From assembly GCA_019634625.1 (NCBI GenBank), contig JAHCBA010000042.1, forward strand, positions 1 through 58,149: a stretch of 58,149 bases of DNA. Reading direction: 5' to 3'. Source of the stretch: Verrucomicrobiia bacterium (lineage in GTDB: Bacteria > Verrucomicrobiota > Verrucomicrobiia > Limisphaerales > CAIMTB01). Shown here in pieces: positions 1 to 8,123 of this stretch. Below the pieces are notes generated by a model. The model saw nothing but the letters and a program-made list of their open reading frames with translations. It made no database searches and was not told the DNA's origin. The position numbers and the translations under genes are program-made. The stretch's first letter is position 1, and each line of letters opens with the position of its first letter.

Positions 1-291
1 CGCATGTCCGAACCATCTTCTCGGGCCAGCGGGCACGCAGCGAAACGGGGGAGGCGCAGCTGCACGCCGGCTGCCAGCGGCGTCTGCGCCGCTGGCGGTC
101 GCGCGTGCGCGCCGGTTGACCGGAACCGCTCTCTACCCACGAATTTTTCTACAGACCCGATTTTTCTGTATCGATGCAATTCCGTCACACGATTCGCGCA
201 GGGCTTTGCATACGCTGCTGACGCATCCGGGGGAGACGTCGGTTCCCCCGGATTGAGAGCTGTCAATCCGCCACGAAACACCCTGACACCC

Positions 292-912
292 GTGAAACAC
301 TATCTTGAGGCCCTCCGGATCCAGCGTTGGGATGACCATCGGTTTTATCATCATTCGCGGATCAACCAGTCCCTTCACCTGCTTAGCGCGGTGTGCTTTG
401 TGATTGCCTACGTGTTGTTGTTCATCGATCCGGCAACGGCCGCCCTGGTTGCCTGGGGCATATCGATGACGACGCGTCAGGCGGGGCACTTCTTTTTCGA
501 GCCCCACGACTATGACAAGGTCAATCAAGTCACCCACGACCACAAGGAGGAGATCAAGGTGGGTTACAATCTTCGTCGCAAGGTGGTCCTGATGGGCCTG
601 TGGGCGGTGGCGCCGGTGGTCCTGCTTCTGAGCCCGTCCTGTTTTGGAATGATTCAGCCTGGCGAAGGGTGGTCCGGCTACCTGCATTCGCTGGGGCTGG
701 TCTGGCTGGCCATCGGTGTGGGGGGACTCCTGTTTCGTGCGGTGCAGCTGATTTTCCTGAAGGACGTGATGACAAGCGTGGTTTGGGTGGGAAAGATTCT
801 CACCGATCCCTTTCATGACATCATGATGTACTGGCGGTCGCCGCTTGCGCTGATGCGGGGCGAGTGGATGGACCCGATGCTGCACGTGCGCAGGGAGCAT
901 GGGTCTTCGTGA
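292..912 (+). CDS. DUF962/Mpo1-like membrane protein
   Basis: A 206-residue membrane protein when read from the GTG at 292. The open frame extends further upstream, but that part is Arg/Ala/Gly-rich and does not look like protein. The N-terminal part has H20, H21, N25 and H29, followed by a hydrophobic span and a QAGHFFFE segment (Q63, H66, E70). This His/Asn spacing plus a Q-x-GH-x-x-x-E element resembles the DUF962/Mpo1 family, where conserved histidines hold the iron used in fatty-acid alpha-oxidation. Further hydrophobic spans lie near residues 97-115 and 133-150. There is no clear ribosome binding site. The family call rests on motif resemblance only; a plain conserved membrane protein is the alternative. 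Confidence 0.5.
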   Translation: MKHYLEALRIQRWDDHRFYHHSRINQSLHLLSAVCFVIAYVLLFIDPATAALVAWGISMTTRQAGHFFFEPHDYDKVNQVTHDHKEEIKVGYNLRRKVVLMGLWAVAPVVLLLSPSCFGMIQPGEGWSGYLHSLGLVWLAIGVGGLLFRAVQLIFLKDVMTSVVWVGKILTDPFHDIMMYWRSPLALMRGEWMDPMLHVRREHGSS

Positions 913-957
913 CCGGGGCGAGGGTGCGGTGGCCTGGCGGGGGGGTGACCGGCGCGG

Positions 958-2610
958 CTAGCGGGCGAAACGGGCCAGGGCTTCGCGGAGGAGGCGACGT
1001 CGGATGCGCTGGTTGGTCAAACCTGGGGGTGTCCACCACCATCCATCGGCCTGCATGGCGCGGGCGGCCCGGAGGAATCGCGCCCCGAACTCATGAAAGT
1101 CGGCCTCGCTGAAATTGAGAGTGAAGATGAGGCGTCCCGTGCCCACCCAGCTGAGAGCGAGGCCTTCGGCCCTCAGGTAGAATTGGAGCATCCAATTGTA
1201 GCGGGAGGGTTTGGTGTACAGCACGGTCCAGACGGAGCTCAGGTTGGCGACCCGCACGGGCAGTTCAGCGCTCTGCAGTTCGGTGTTCAAGGATTGCGCA
1301 CGGCGATTCCAGAGTGTGTCGAGGTCATGATAGAGGTGCTGGATTTCGGGGGTCTCCAGGCGTTCCAGGAATACCTGCATGGCTGCCATCACGTAGGGAT
1401 GGGAATTGAAGGTGCCACGGGCAAAGCAGATGTCGCCCGGCCGCTCCTCCCGATAGCGGCGCATCCATTCCCTGCGCCCGCAGACCACTCCCACGGGGTA
1501 GCCTCCGCCCAGGGTTTTGCCGTAGGTCACGAGGTCCGCACGCACGTTGAAGTATTCCTGCGCGCCCCCCGGGGCGAGACGGAATCCGAGGAAGACCTCG
1601 TCGAGGATCAGGGCGATGCCGCGGGCGCTGCAGACGTCGCGCAAATCCTGCAGCCAGGCCGCGTACGCTTCCCGGTCAAAGCCTGCCCGGCGGCTGCTGT
1701 CGACGAGGGTCGAATCCCCCGGGGCACCGGCGTTGGGATGGAGCGCCTGGAGCGGGTTGACCAGCACACAGGCGATGTCCCGCCGGGCACGCAGGAGGCG
1801 CAGGGTGGCGGCGTCCATCTCCTTCAGGGTAAAGACTTTTCCCGGTGGCATCGGATTGCCTGGTCCGGGCTGCACATCGTCCCACCAGCCATGATAGGCT
1901 CCGCAGAACCGGACAAGGTATGTGCGGCGGGTATGGTAGCGAGCGAGTCGCACGGCCTGCATGACGGCCTCGGTGCCGGACATGTGGAAGGAGACCTCGT
2001 CCATGCCGGATCGCTGGCAGAGCCGCTGGGCATTCCAGGCGGCGGAGGGATGAAGGTTTCCCAGCACCGGACCCAGGGAGCTCACACGTTTCTGGGCCTC
2101 GTCCATGCATGCCTTGTAGAAGTCGTAGCCAAAGACATTGACGCCGTACGAACCTGTCAGGTCGAGGAACCGAACGCCATCGAGATCCTGGATCCAGGCG
2201 CCCTGGCTGGCCTCGACGAAGCCGGCCAGCTTGAGATGTTCCTGGAGATACGGGCTGAAGGGAAAGGGTACGCGGTAGGCTTTGGTGAACTGGAGGTCGG
2301 ACAGCCGCTCGGCGGCCCGCACCGATTGGTCGATGGATCGGGGATGACGGGAGCGGAACCCATCGGCCAGCCGTCGAAATCCCTCGCGACGCCGTTTGGA
2401 AACATCGACGGGCGCCTGGTCGGCAGCGAAGAATTCGTCCTCGGTATAGGAGTACCCGGGCAGGAGCCGGGCGGCCTGTCTTGCCAACCGGGAGTGACCG
2501 GCAAGGGACCGATGCTTGGCCAACGACAATTGGAGGCGCCGCCTTCCGAGGTGGAGGAGCAGGGCTGCCGGAACCAACGCCATGGCCGGGTGGGTGAACA
2601 GGTCAAACAT
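958..2610 (-). CDS. Class III PLP-dependent aminotransferase / aminomutase-like enzyme
   Basis: A 550-residue fold-type I PLP enzyme of the class III group (glutamate-1-semialdehyde aminomutase-like). Visible landmarks are SGTEAVMQAVRLAR (phosphate contact), the AYHGWWDD loop, DEVFLGFR (Asp for the pyridine nitrogen) and YGKTLGGG, in which K365 should form the Schiff base. The first ~110 residues are extra to the fold and start with a hydrophobic stretch, so membrane association is possible. The chosen ATG overlaps the divergent start of phosphatidylserine decarboxylase inside a shared CATG; an internal Met at 2583 is the alternative start. The substrate is unknown. The decarboxylase and a PmtA-like enzyme nearby hint at amine or lipid metabolism, but this is inference. 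Confidence 0.75.
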   Translation of the reverse strand: MFDLFTHPAMALVPAALLLHLGRRRLQLSLAKHRSLAGHSRLARQAARLLPGYSYTEDEFFAADQAPVDVSKRRREGFRRLADGFRSRHPRSIDQSVRAAERLSDLQFTKAYRVPFPFSPYLQEHLKLAGFVEASQGAWIQDLDGVRFLDLTGSYGVNVFGYDFYKACMDEAQKRVSSLGPVLGNLHPSAAWNAQRLCQRSGMDEVSFHMSGTEAVMQAVRLARYHTRRTYLVRFCGAYHGWWDDVQPGPGNPMPPGKVFTLKEMDAATLRLLRARRDIACVLVNPLQALHPNAGAPGDSTLVDSSRRAGFDREAYAAWLQDLRDVCSARGIALILDEVFLGFRLAPGGAQEYFNVRADLVTYGKTLGGGYPVGVVCGRREWMRRYREERPGDICFARGTFNSHPYVMAAMQVFLERLETPEIQHLYHDLDTLWNRRAQSLNTELQSAELPVRVANLSSVWTVLYTKPSRYNWMLQFYLRAEGLALSWVGTGRLIFTLNFSEADFHEFGARFLRAARAMQADGWWWTPPGLTNQRIRRRLLREALARFAR

Positions 2611-3541
2611 GAGTGATCGCAAGACAATGGAGACCAACCCGGAATCCCATGGAATCCAACCGACCCGGGGATGGAACCGGGTGCGCGGGTTGCGAGACCG
2701 CCTGCTGCTGCAGGAGGACCTGAATTTCCTGGTTACCAACCGTATTCCCCGGCGGTACGCAACGCTCTTCATGGGCTGGTTCAGCCGGATCGAAAGCCCC
2801 TGGCTCACCCGGATCAGTCTCGCCCTCTGGCGTGGGTTCACCGACCTGGATCTCTCGGAGGCGAGGGAGACCCGGTTCAACAGTCTTCACGCCTGTTTCA
2901 CCCGCGAACTCAAGCCTGGAGCGCGTCCCATCGACCCCGACCCGACCATGGGGGTAAGCCCCTGCGATGGGATTGTCGGGGAATGCGGAACGGTGGAAGG
3001 GGACGGGGTGTTCCAGGCCAAGGGGTTTCCCTACCGGCTGGCCGAACTTTTCGGAAGCGAAGCGGCCGCCGCCCCCTTTCACGATGGAGGGTATGTCACC
3101 CTGCGCCTGACCTCGAGCATGTATCATCGCTTCCACGCTCCGGCGCAGGGCCGCATCACCCGGGTCACCTACCTCAGCGGCGACACCTGGAACGTGAACC
3201 CCATCGCGTTGAAACGGGTGGAGCGACTCTTCTGCCGGAATGAACGCGCCGCGCTTCACCTCGAACTGGCCGGCGGCCAGCCGATCGCCATGGTGGCCGT
3301 CGCTGCCATCCTTGTGGCCTCGATCCGCCTGCATTTCCTGAATGTCCGCCTTCACCTGCGTTGGAAGGGCCCCCACGACATCCCGTGCGACGCCGAGGTT
3401 GAACGCGGGGAGGAACTGGGTTGGTTTGAACACGGCTCGACCATCATTCTGATCGTCCCTCCCGGTTTCGCCCTCCATCCCTCGATCCATCGAGGTGGGC
3501 GTGTCCGCATGGGCCAGGCCATGGTGCAACTCCCCGATTGA
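2609..3541 (+). CDS. psd: Phosphatidylserine decarboxylase proenzyme
   Basis: Converts phosphatidylserine to phosphatidylethanolamine at the inner membrane (EC 4.1.1.65). The protein has 310 residues, near the usual length. The HGST element at about residues 275-278 matches the self-cleavage site of the family: Ser277 would become the pyruvoyl group, leaving a short alpha chain of about 34 residues. The SMYHRFHAP segment and GDTWNVN are typical of the catalytic beta chain. The start at 2609 gives full length; the Met at 2627 is an alternative. No Shine-Dalgarno sequence is obvious. It is divergent from the PLP enzyme and convergent with a PmtA-like methyltransferase that could use its product. 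Confidence 0.92.
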   Translation: MSDRKTMETNPESHGIQPTRGWNRVRGLRDRLLLQEDLNFLVTNRIPRRYATLFMGWFSRIESPWLTRISLALWRGFTDLDLSEARETRFNSLHACFTRELKPGARPIDPDPTMGVSPCDGIVGECGTVEGDGVFQAKGFPYRLAELFGSEAAAAPFHDGGYVTLRLTSSMYHRFHAPAQGRITRVTYLSGDTWNVNPIALKRVERLFCRNERAALHLELAGGQPIAMVAVAAILVASIRLHFLNVRLHLRWKGPHDIPCDAEVERGEELGWFEHGSTIILIVPPGFALHPSIHRGGRVRMGQAMVQLPD

Positions 3542-3655
3542 GCCGGGGCCCGATGCCCCTCCGGGAACCCGGTTCCATTCTGGAGGGCAGCCCGGGAACC
3601 ACAGGGTTGCGCGTGTTGGGTCGGACATTGGATCGTTGGTTCCGGGCAACTCGCT

Positions 3656-4300
3656 TCAGGCCGGAGTAGCCGTCCCACCGTCGTCCACCCCGATCCTCAT
3701 ACGGTCGGCGGCGCCTGACCGAAGCCGGGGTCGTTCGGCCACATGCACGTAGGCGGGAGGGAAGTTCCTCCAGACCGGAGATCCGTGGTACACCCTGTCA
3801 AAGTGCCTCTCCAGGACACGTCGTGTCGTTTGCACCCAGCCGATCCATCGGCTGGGCAGGTAATGAACGGTCACCAGGCGGGCCTCGGGAGACAGGAAGG
3901 GGATCAAGGTCGCCACCACGGCTGCCTGGCGTTGTTCGTCCCACAGCGCCCATGGCAATCCGCTGACCACCCGGTCGATCCGGGTCAAGCCCAGCGATGG
4001 CGCCCGGCGAGGCAGGTGTTCCGCGGCGTCAATGACCACCCGGACGGAGGGGAACCGACGTGCCAGGTCCGCCCCGAGTCGGGGGCACAGCTCGAAGGCC
4101 AGCAGGGGCAGGTCCGGATGACGTTCCACCAGCTCGCGGGTGAAGGATCCGTTCCCGGCACCCAGTTCCACCACCTGGTGGCCTTCGCCAATGTCGGCCA
4201 GATCCACCATCGCGCGCGCCAACGAACGGCTCGACGGCAGCATCGAGCCCATCTGCCAGGGCTTGCGAATGGCGGATTGAAGAAAAAGCCAGTTGGACAT
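3656..4300 (-). CDS. SAM-dependent methyltransferase, phospholipid N-methyltransferase (PmtA)-like
   Basis: A 214-residue class I methyltransferase. Motif I reads VVELGAGNGSFT (residues ~43-54), and the acidic position after strand 2 follows in LAFELCP. The N-terminus (FLQSAIRKPWQMGSMLPSS) matches the family signature of phospholipid N-methyltransferases that turn phosphatidylethanolamine into phosphatidylcholine; these usually begin with a short amphipathic helix followed by a G-x-x-x-PSS element. The start at 4300 is chosen because it puts that signature at the N-terminus; an upstream in-frame extension is Arg/Pro-rich and unlikely. It is convergent with psd, which would supply the substrate. 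A 16S-KsgA-like relative is the main alternative. Confidence 0.68.
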   Translation of the reverse strand: MSNWLFLQSAIRKPWQMGSMLPSSRSLARAMVDLADIGEGHQVVELGAGNGSFTRELVERHPDLPLLAFELCPRLGADLARRFPSVRVVIDAAEHLPRRAPSLGLTRIDRVVSGLPWALWDEQRQAAVVATLIPFLSPEARLVTVHYLPSRWIGWVQTTRRVLERHFDRVYHGSPVWRNFPPAYVHVAERPRLRSGAADRMRIGVDDGGTATPA

Positions 4301-4443
4301 CCAGGATCTGTCTGGCAACGGCGGTTCCCGGTGAACCGGCTCCGCCTCCAAGACAGGGCGGCAGCATGCCACGGTCCTTCCATCCACGGTCAAGCGACAG
4401 CCTGGTGACGCTCGTATCCCCTGGAGGGCCCGCATTCGGAGGC

Positions 4444-5247
4444 ATGCAGGGCGATGGACAAAGCCCTAAGAGCCTGTCTGAGGTCTTGGACAGCCTCTAC
4501 GATCCCGCCGGGGACACCGTGCGGCCCCTAGCAGAGCGATTCACACAGTCGGCGTGGATCTACAACCGCGACAGCGGGGGGGCCATCCTGTTGAAGCGGA
4601 CCCGTACATATCGTCTGGTCTATGGCTTGTCGGACACGGCTGCATGGTCATCAAGGCTGACCCTTGTGAAGCATCCATGGCCCAATGAGACCGATCCGGA
4701 AGGCGGCCTGCTGGTTCGCGACGAGCTGCGGTCCGGCACGCTATCTGCGGGAGACATGGACAGCTACTTCTTCGAGGCGACCGAGGGGGATACAGTCGGG
4801 CTGAGTCTGACTCGGGCCTCGGGTTCCGTCCGTCCAGCCTTTTATGTGCTCGACCCTCGGGGGCAGGCTTTATCCTCTGTCAGTGGCGACACCCAGGCGT
4901 TGATCGAGAATCGTCGGATTTCCGCCACGGGGCTTTACTTAGTCAGTTGCTTTCTCAACCCAGGTCTGTTTGGAGGTCCTACATCCGGCAACTACACGCT
5001 GCTTCTGACCGGATCGATCCGGTCCCCGGCGAGCACGCGCCTTTACCTTCGCCGGTTGCAGGAGAGGCACTGGGTCTTCTGGGTTGACCCTGCGGCGGAG
5101 GGGATTCTGGAGGCATCTCACGACCTCAATCCGAATGGCTGGTTTCGTGCTGAGGGCCCAACCACAACGGTGGGGGGCATGCGATCGGCCGTGCTCCCAA
5201 ACGACGCGCCTGCGCGGCTATACCGATTGGCAAGACCCCGACTGTAA
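4444..5247 (+). CDS. Secreted-type beta-sandwich protein, probably 5'-truncated
   Basis: I do not recognise a named family. The 267-residue frame contains a segment (about residues 90-190: SAGDMDSYFFEATEGDTVGLSL, then FYVLDPRG) resembling bacterial pre-peptidase C-terminal (PPC-like) beta-sandwich domains of exported proteins. The last ~50 residues (ILEASHDLNPNGWFRAEGP ... RLYRLARP) look like the C-terminal module of many verrucomicrobial exported proteins. No signal peptide is visible at the N-terminus, which is odd for such a domain set. The first codons run through what looks like a relic of the MITE described at 28854 and 38645, so the true 5' part may have been lost. Confidence 0.5.
   Translation: MQGDGQSPKSLSEVLDSLYDPAGDTVRPLAERFTQSAWIYNRDSGGAILLKRTRTYRLVYGLSDTAAWSSRLTLVKHPWPNETDPEGGLLVRDELRSGTLSAGDMDSYFFEATEGDTVGLSLTRASGSVRPAFYVLDPRGQALSSVSGDTQALIENRRISATGLYLVSCFLNPGLFGGPTSGNYTLLLTGSIRSPASTRLYLRRLQERHWVFWVDPAAEGILEASHDLNPNGWFRAEGPTTTVGGMRSAVLPNDAPARLYRLARPRL
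4470..4497 (+). repeat. Probable relic of the GAGCCTGTCTG MITE
   Basis: The 15 bases from 4467 (TAA plus GAGCCTGTCTGA) are identical to the left end and target duplication of the MITE copy at 38645. Eight bases later comes GACAGCCTC, one mismatch from the expected right end GACAGGCTC. This would be an internally deleted copy lying within the start of the truncated exported-protein gene. The right flank (TAC) does not match the left flank (TAA), so the duplication has decayed or the right end is coincidental. Confidence 0.4.
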
Positions 5248-5456
5248 GGTCCGGCGACTCTGTTGGCCCTTCCATGAACTACGGCAGCACCAGGTGGCGC
5301 TGCGAATCAGAGTCACCGAAGTGTCGGATCGTTTCAGGGATGTGTCGCAACAAGGCGGAGATCGTCGCCGTGCTTCAATTGCCGACTCGCAGGCAAATAC
5401 ACACCGGCTCATGAGGAGGACGGCGACTTTGCCGGTTGCCGTGCCCCTGCCCTGGC

Positions 5457-5615
5457 GTGCATCCCGGAGTTGTGCGGAGAGATGCGAACCCCGCTGAGCG
5501 TCGCCTCGGAGGGCCGGGTTCCACGAGGCCGCAAGGGTGTGGAGCGCCGGATTGAGGACTCGCGGAGCTCGTCCCTCCGATTGGCTCCCTCCTCACCCAC
5601 CACTCCGGGATGCAC
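5457..5615 (-). repeat. ~160-bp dispersed inverted-end repeat, copy A
   Basis: One of four related copies in the window (others at 41199, 48521 and 54583). It begins GTGCATCCCGGAGTTGTG and ends CACCACTCCGGGATGCAC, so the two ends are inverted repeats of about 17 bases. The inner part carries GGAGGGACGAGCTCCGCGAG and GCGGCCTCGTGGAAC blocks shared by all copies. Copies occur in both orientations and in intergenic space, as expected for a non-autonomous mobile element or a large REP-like element. No ORF is supported inside. The flanking stretches 5248-5456 and 5616-5708 hold nothing I recognise. Confidence 0.8.
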
Positions 5616-5708
5616 TGATTCCGCCTCCGACGAACCTCCTCGTCGTCTCGAAGCCGTGAAGCCAGGCGGAACCCACGGCCTTCAAGACCCGCCCGTCTCC
5701 ACGAACCG

Positions 5709-6050
5709 CTAGTTCGCATGGACATCGTAGTCGATCCCGTGCTTCGTCTTCAGGTCCCGCATCAACGCCAGCGTTCCCGGCGTATGCGGACTCGCCACGC
5801 CGCCCCGATTCACCGGTTCGAAGGTATGCAGGAGGGTCTCTTCCAGCGTTTCACCACCTCTCGGCCCGCCCTGAGAGAAGAAATTCTCGACGCTGCCCAG
5901 CCGGACGGCTCCAAAGTCCGGCGGGTCACCCCAGTCCCAGAGCCGTTCAAACAGCAGCTTCTCCGTGTAATAGGTCATCGCCTCATTGAGCGCACGGACG
6001 TGGAGAATCGGAGTCAGCCCTTCGGCCGGGATCGTGGCGGGTTCGCTCAT
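5709..6050 (-). pseudogene. Truncated VOC-fold (glyoxalase/bleomycin-resistance-like) protein
   Basis: The first ~60 residues read as the N-terminal beta-alpha-beta module of a vicinal-oxygen-chelate protein: LTPILHVRALNEAMTYYTEK, then W-x-WGDPPDFGAVRLGSV. The normal second half (the strand with the metal-ligand Glu and the DPDGH-type end) is missing. It is replaced by unrelated sequence up to the stop, giving 113 residues instead of about 125-150 with a wrong C-terminus. A similar VOC piece with the same breakpoint region sits at 14263 next to permease debris, so both probably come from one duplicated, decaying gene. Confidence 0.55.
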
Positions 6051-6364
6051 GGCGGGATGGGGCGAGAATGCAGGGAGGTGACGGCTGACGACAGGAATTC
6101 CCTGGACGGTCCCAAGCCCGTGGTTGCCGGACGATGGCAAATCCCCACCGCGATACGGCGTCCCGCCTTTGGGACGGCGGAATCCCACTTGCGAGAAGGA
6201 GGGGAAACGCGTCGCCGGCGCCCCGCCTCGAAAACCCTTTGATTTGAAGACCGGGAGGACCGGTCCCGGCGTGGCATCGGGCATGCGATGATGTGCAGGC
6301 GCCTCCCGTACTGGCGTGCATCCTGGGGCAATCCGAGAGCGTCATCCAAAGTCACTTTCCTTCA
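6051..6364. other. Intergenic stretch, nothing recognised
   Basis: 314 bases between the VOC fragment and the ADOP permease at 6365, which are divergent. Promoters for both would have to lie here, but I see no convincing -35/-10 pair, terminator or repeat shared with the rest of the window. Confidence 0.4.
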
Positions 6365-7987
6365 ATGCCCGACCTGAAGTCCGCCATCCGTCAGTTGCAC
6401 AGGAACCCCGGCTTCACCGCGGTGGCCGTGCTGATCCTCGGCCTGTGTCTCGGGGGCACTCTGGCCATCTTTGCAGTCGTGGATGCGGTGCTGCTCCGGC
6501 CCCTTCCGTTCCCGGAGCCCGACCGCCTGGTCACGCTCTACAACAGCTATCCGAAGGTCGGCCGCGCGCGGGGCCAGTCCTCCTACCTCAACTATCATAG
6601 CCGGCGGGGTGCCATCCGCGCGCTCTCACACCTCGCGGCCCTCCAGCACGGCACCAGCATCGTGGGTGAAGCCGGATCCACGGAAGCGACCGAGATCCTA
6701 CGGGTGTCGCCCGAGTTCTTCCCCACCCTGGGCGTCCAGCCGGTTCTCGGTCGGGCGTTCACGGAGGCTGAGATGTCCTATCAGACCGATTCTGTGGTTG
6801 TCCTGACCGACGAATTCTGGCGACGGCACTTCGGGGCCGATCCGACCGTCCTTGGCCGGACGGTGCGGATGGACGGGCTCCCCAGGGTCGTCGTGGGTGT
6901 GCTGCCGCCCGGGTTCCGATTTCTATCCTCCCGTGCCCGGTTGTTTCTCCCCTTGAGCGTTGACCCGGACGTGCTGCGGGTTGAACGGCTGCACAACGGG
7001 GGCTTCGAGATGATCGGAAGACTCGGGCCCGGAGCGTCCGTTGCCGAGGCCGAGTCGCAGATTGACGCGCACAACGAGGTGATGAACCGGGATTTTCCCC
7101 AGGCTCAGGCCGTCGCCGACGGGGGATTCAGAACCGTCGTGACGTCGCTCCATAATGAGCATGTGCAGTCCATCCGGCCCACGCTTTGGCTCCTCCAGGG
7201 GGGAGTCCTCTGTCTGCTGCTTCTGGGCGCCGTGAACCTTGTCAACCTGCTGCTGATCCGGTGCGGCGCGCGCGCGCAGGAGTTCGCGATCCGCCAGACG
7301 CTCGGTGCCGGCAATGTTCGGGTGATGGGGCAGGCGTTTACGGAAACGCTGGTACTTGTATTCGCCGGGGGCATGGCGGGACTCGGCCTGGCGACGGTTG
7401 CCGTGGGCCTTCTGGACCACCTGGGAGTCGAACACCTTCCGCTGGGAAGCCATGTGGCCGTGACGCCGCGACTGGTGGCCGCCGCCGCCCTGGCCTCGAT
7501 CCTACTCGCCGTTCTCGCCGCGCTGCCGGTCGCCTGGTTGGGCTTGCGCGCCAGACTGGGCGGAACGTTTCAAGGCGGTTCGCGTTCCGGAACGGCCACG
7601 CAAGCCGCCCGACGACTGCGCCACGGATTCATCGTCGCCCAGGTGGCCCTGGCCTTTGTGCTGCTCTTCGGGGCCGGTCTGCTTGGCGTGAGCCTGAAGA
7701 AGGCCCTGGAGCTGTCACCCGGCTTCCGCGCGGACCATGTGCTGTCCGGGAGCGTGACCTTGCCGTGGACCCACTTCAAGCTCCTCGCGGCCGGCGTCTT
7801 TCTGGGAGTGCCCGGTGCCGGGCTGGCCGGCAAGGCAATGGAGGGCGTCCTGTTCGATGTGCCGGTCTTTCACGCCCCGACCTTTGTCGTGACCCTCGTC
7901 ACCCTGAGCGCCGTGTCGATCGCAGCCGGGTTGCTCCCCGTCCTCCGCGCCGCGCGGGTGGATCCGATGGAGGCGCTGAGGGAGTAG
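6365..7987 (+). CDS. ADOP-type ABC transporter permease with internal deletion
   Basis: A member of the MacB/FtsX-like orphan duplicated permeases (ADOP, a family abundant in Acidobacteria and Verrucomicrobia). It begins with the family N-terminus (LKSAIRQLHRNPGFTAVAVL), then TM1, a MacB-type periplasmic domain (WRRHFGADPTVLGR) and the first FtsX transmembrane bundle (NLVNLLLIRCGARAQEFAIR). Normal members are 800-900 residues; this one has 540. After SGSVTLPWTHFK (about residue 470) the sequence jumps straight to the last transmembrane segment and the standard end ARVDPMEALRE. The second periplasmic domain and two membrane segments, about 250-300 residues, are therefore missing in frame. It is probably non-functional or decaying. 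No ATPase partner is in the window. Confidence 0.82.
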   Translation: MPDLKSAIRQLHRNPGFTAVAVLILGLCLGGTLAIFAVVDAVLLRPLPFPEPDRLVTLYNSYPKVGRARGQSSYLNYHSRRGAIRALSHLAALQHGTSIVGEAGSTEATEILRVSPEFFPTLGVQPVLGRAFTEAEMSYQTDSVVVLTDEFWRRHFGADPTVLGRTVRMDGLPRVVVGVLPPGFRFLSSRARLFLPLSVDPDVLRVERLHNGGFEMIGRLGPGASVAEAESQIDAHNEVMNRDFPQAQAVADGGFRTVVTSLHNEHVQSIRPTLWLLQGGVLCLLLLGAVNLVNLLLIRCGARAQEFAIRQTLGAGNVRVMGQAFTETLVLVFAGGMAGLGLATVAVGLLDHLGVEHLPLGSHVAVTPRLVAAAALASILLAVLAALPVAWLGLRARLGGTFQGGSRSGTATQAARRLRHGFIVAQVALAFVLLFGAGLLGVSLKKALELSPGFRADHVLSGSVTLPWTHFKLLAAGVFLGVPGAGLAGKAMEGVLFDVPVFHAPTFVVTLVTLSAVSIAAGLLPVLRAARVDPMEALRE

Positions 7988-8069
7988 GGGCGTGCGGGCG
8001 ATGGTGAACGCCAATACCGACAACCGAACCTGCACCGGACTGCTGACCCATTTCTACTCCCTCCCCCGT

Positions 8070-8123
8070 ATGAAGGACCACCGCTTCTCCATACGCCAAC
8101 GACTGAAGAACCCCGGCTCATGA
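8070..8123 (+). pseudogene. N-terminal stub of an ADOP permease
   Basis: A 17-codon frame starting ATG at 8070 encodes [17 protein letters not shown] and then stops. It matches the signature start of ADOP permeases ([14 protein letters not shown]). The stop TGA overlaps the ATG of the following ankyrin gene as ATGA. The simplest reading is that an ADOP gene once started here and everything downstream of codon ~17 was replaced by the ankyrin gene. Confidence 0.55.

Noticed and set aside
5248-5456. Minus- and plus-strand short frames between 5.25 and 5.45 kb
   Set aside because: Cys/Ser/Arg-rich products with no recognisable motif; best treated as non-coding.
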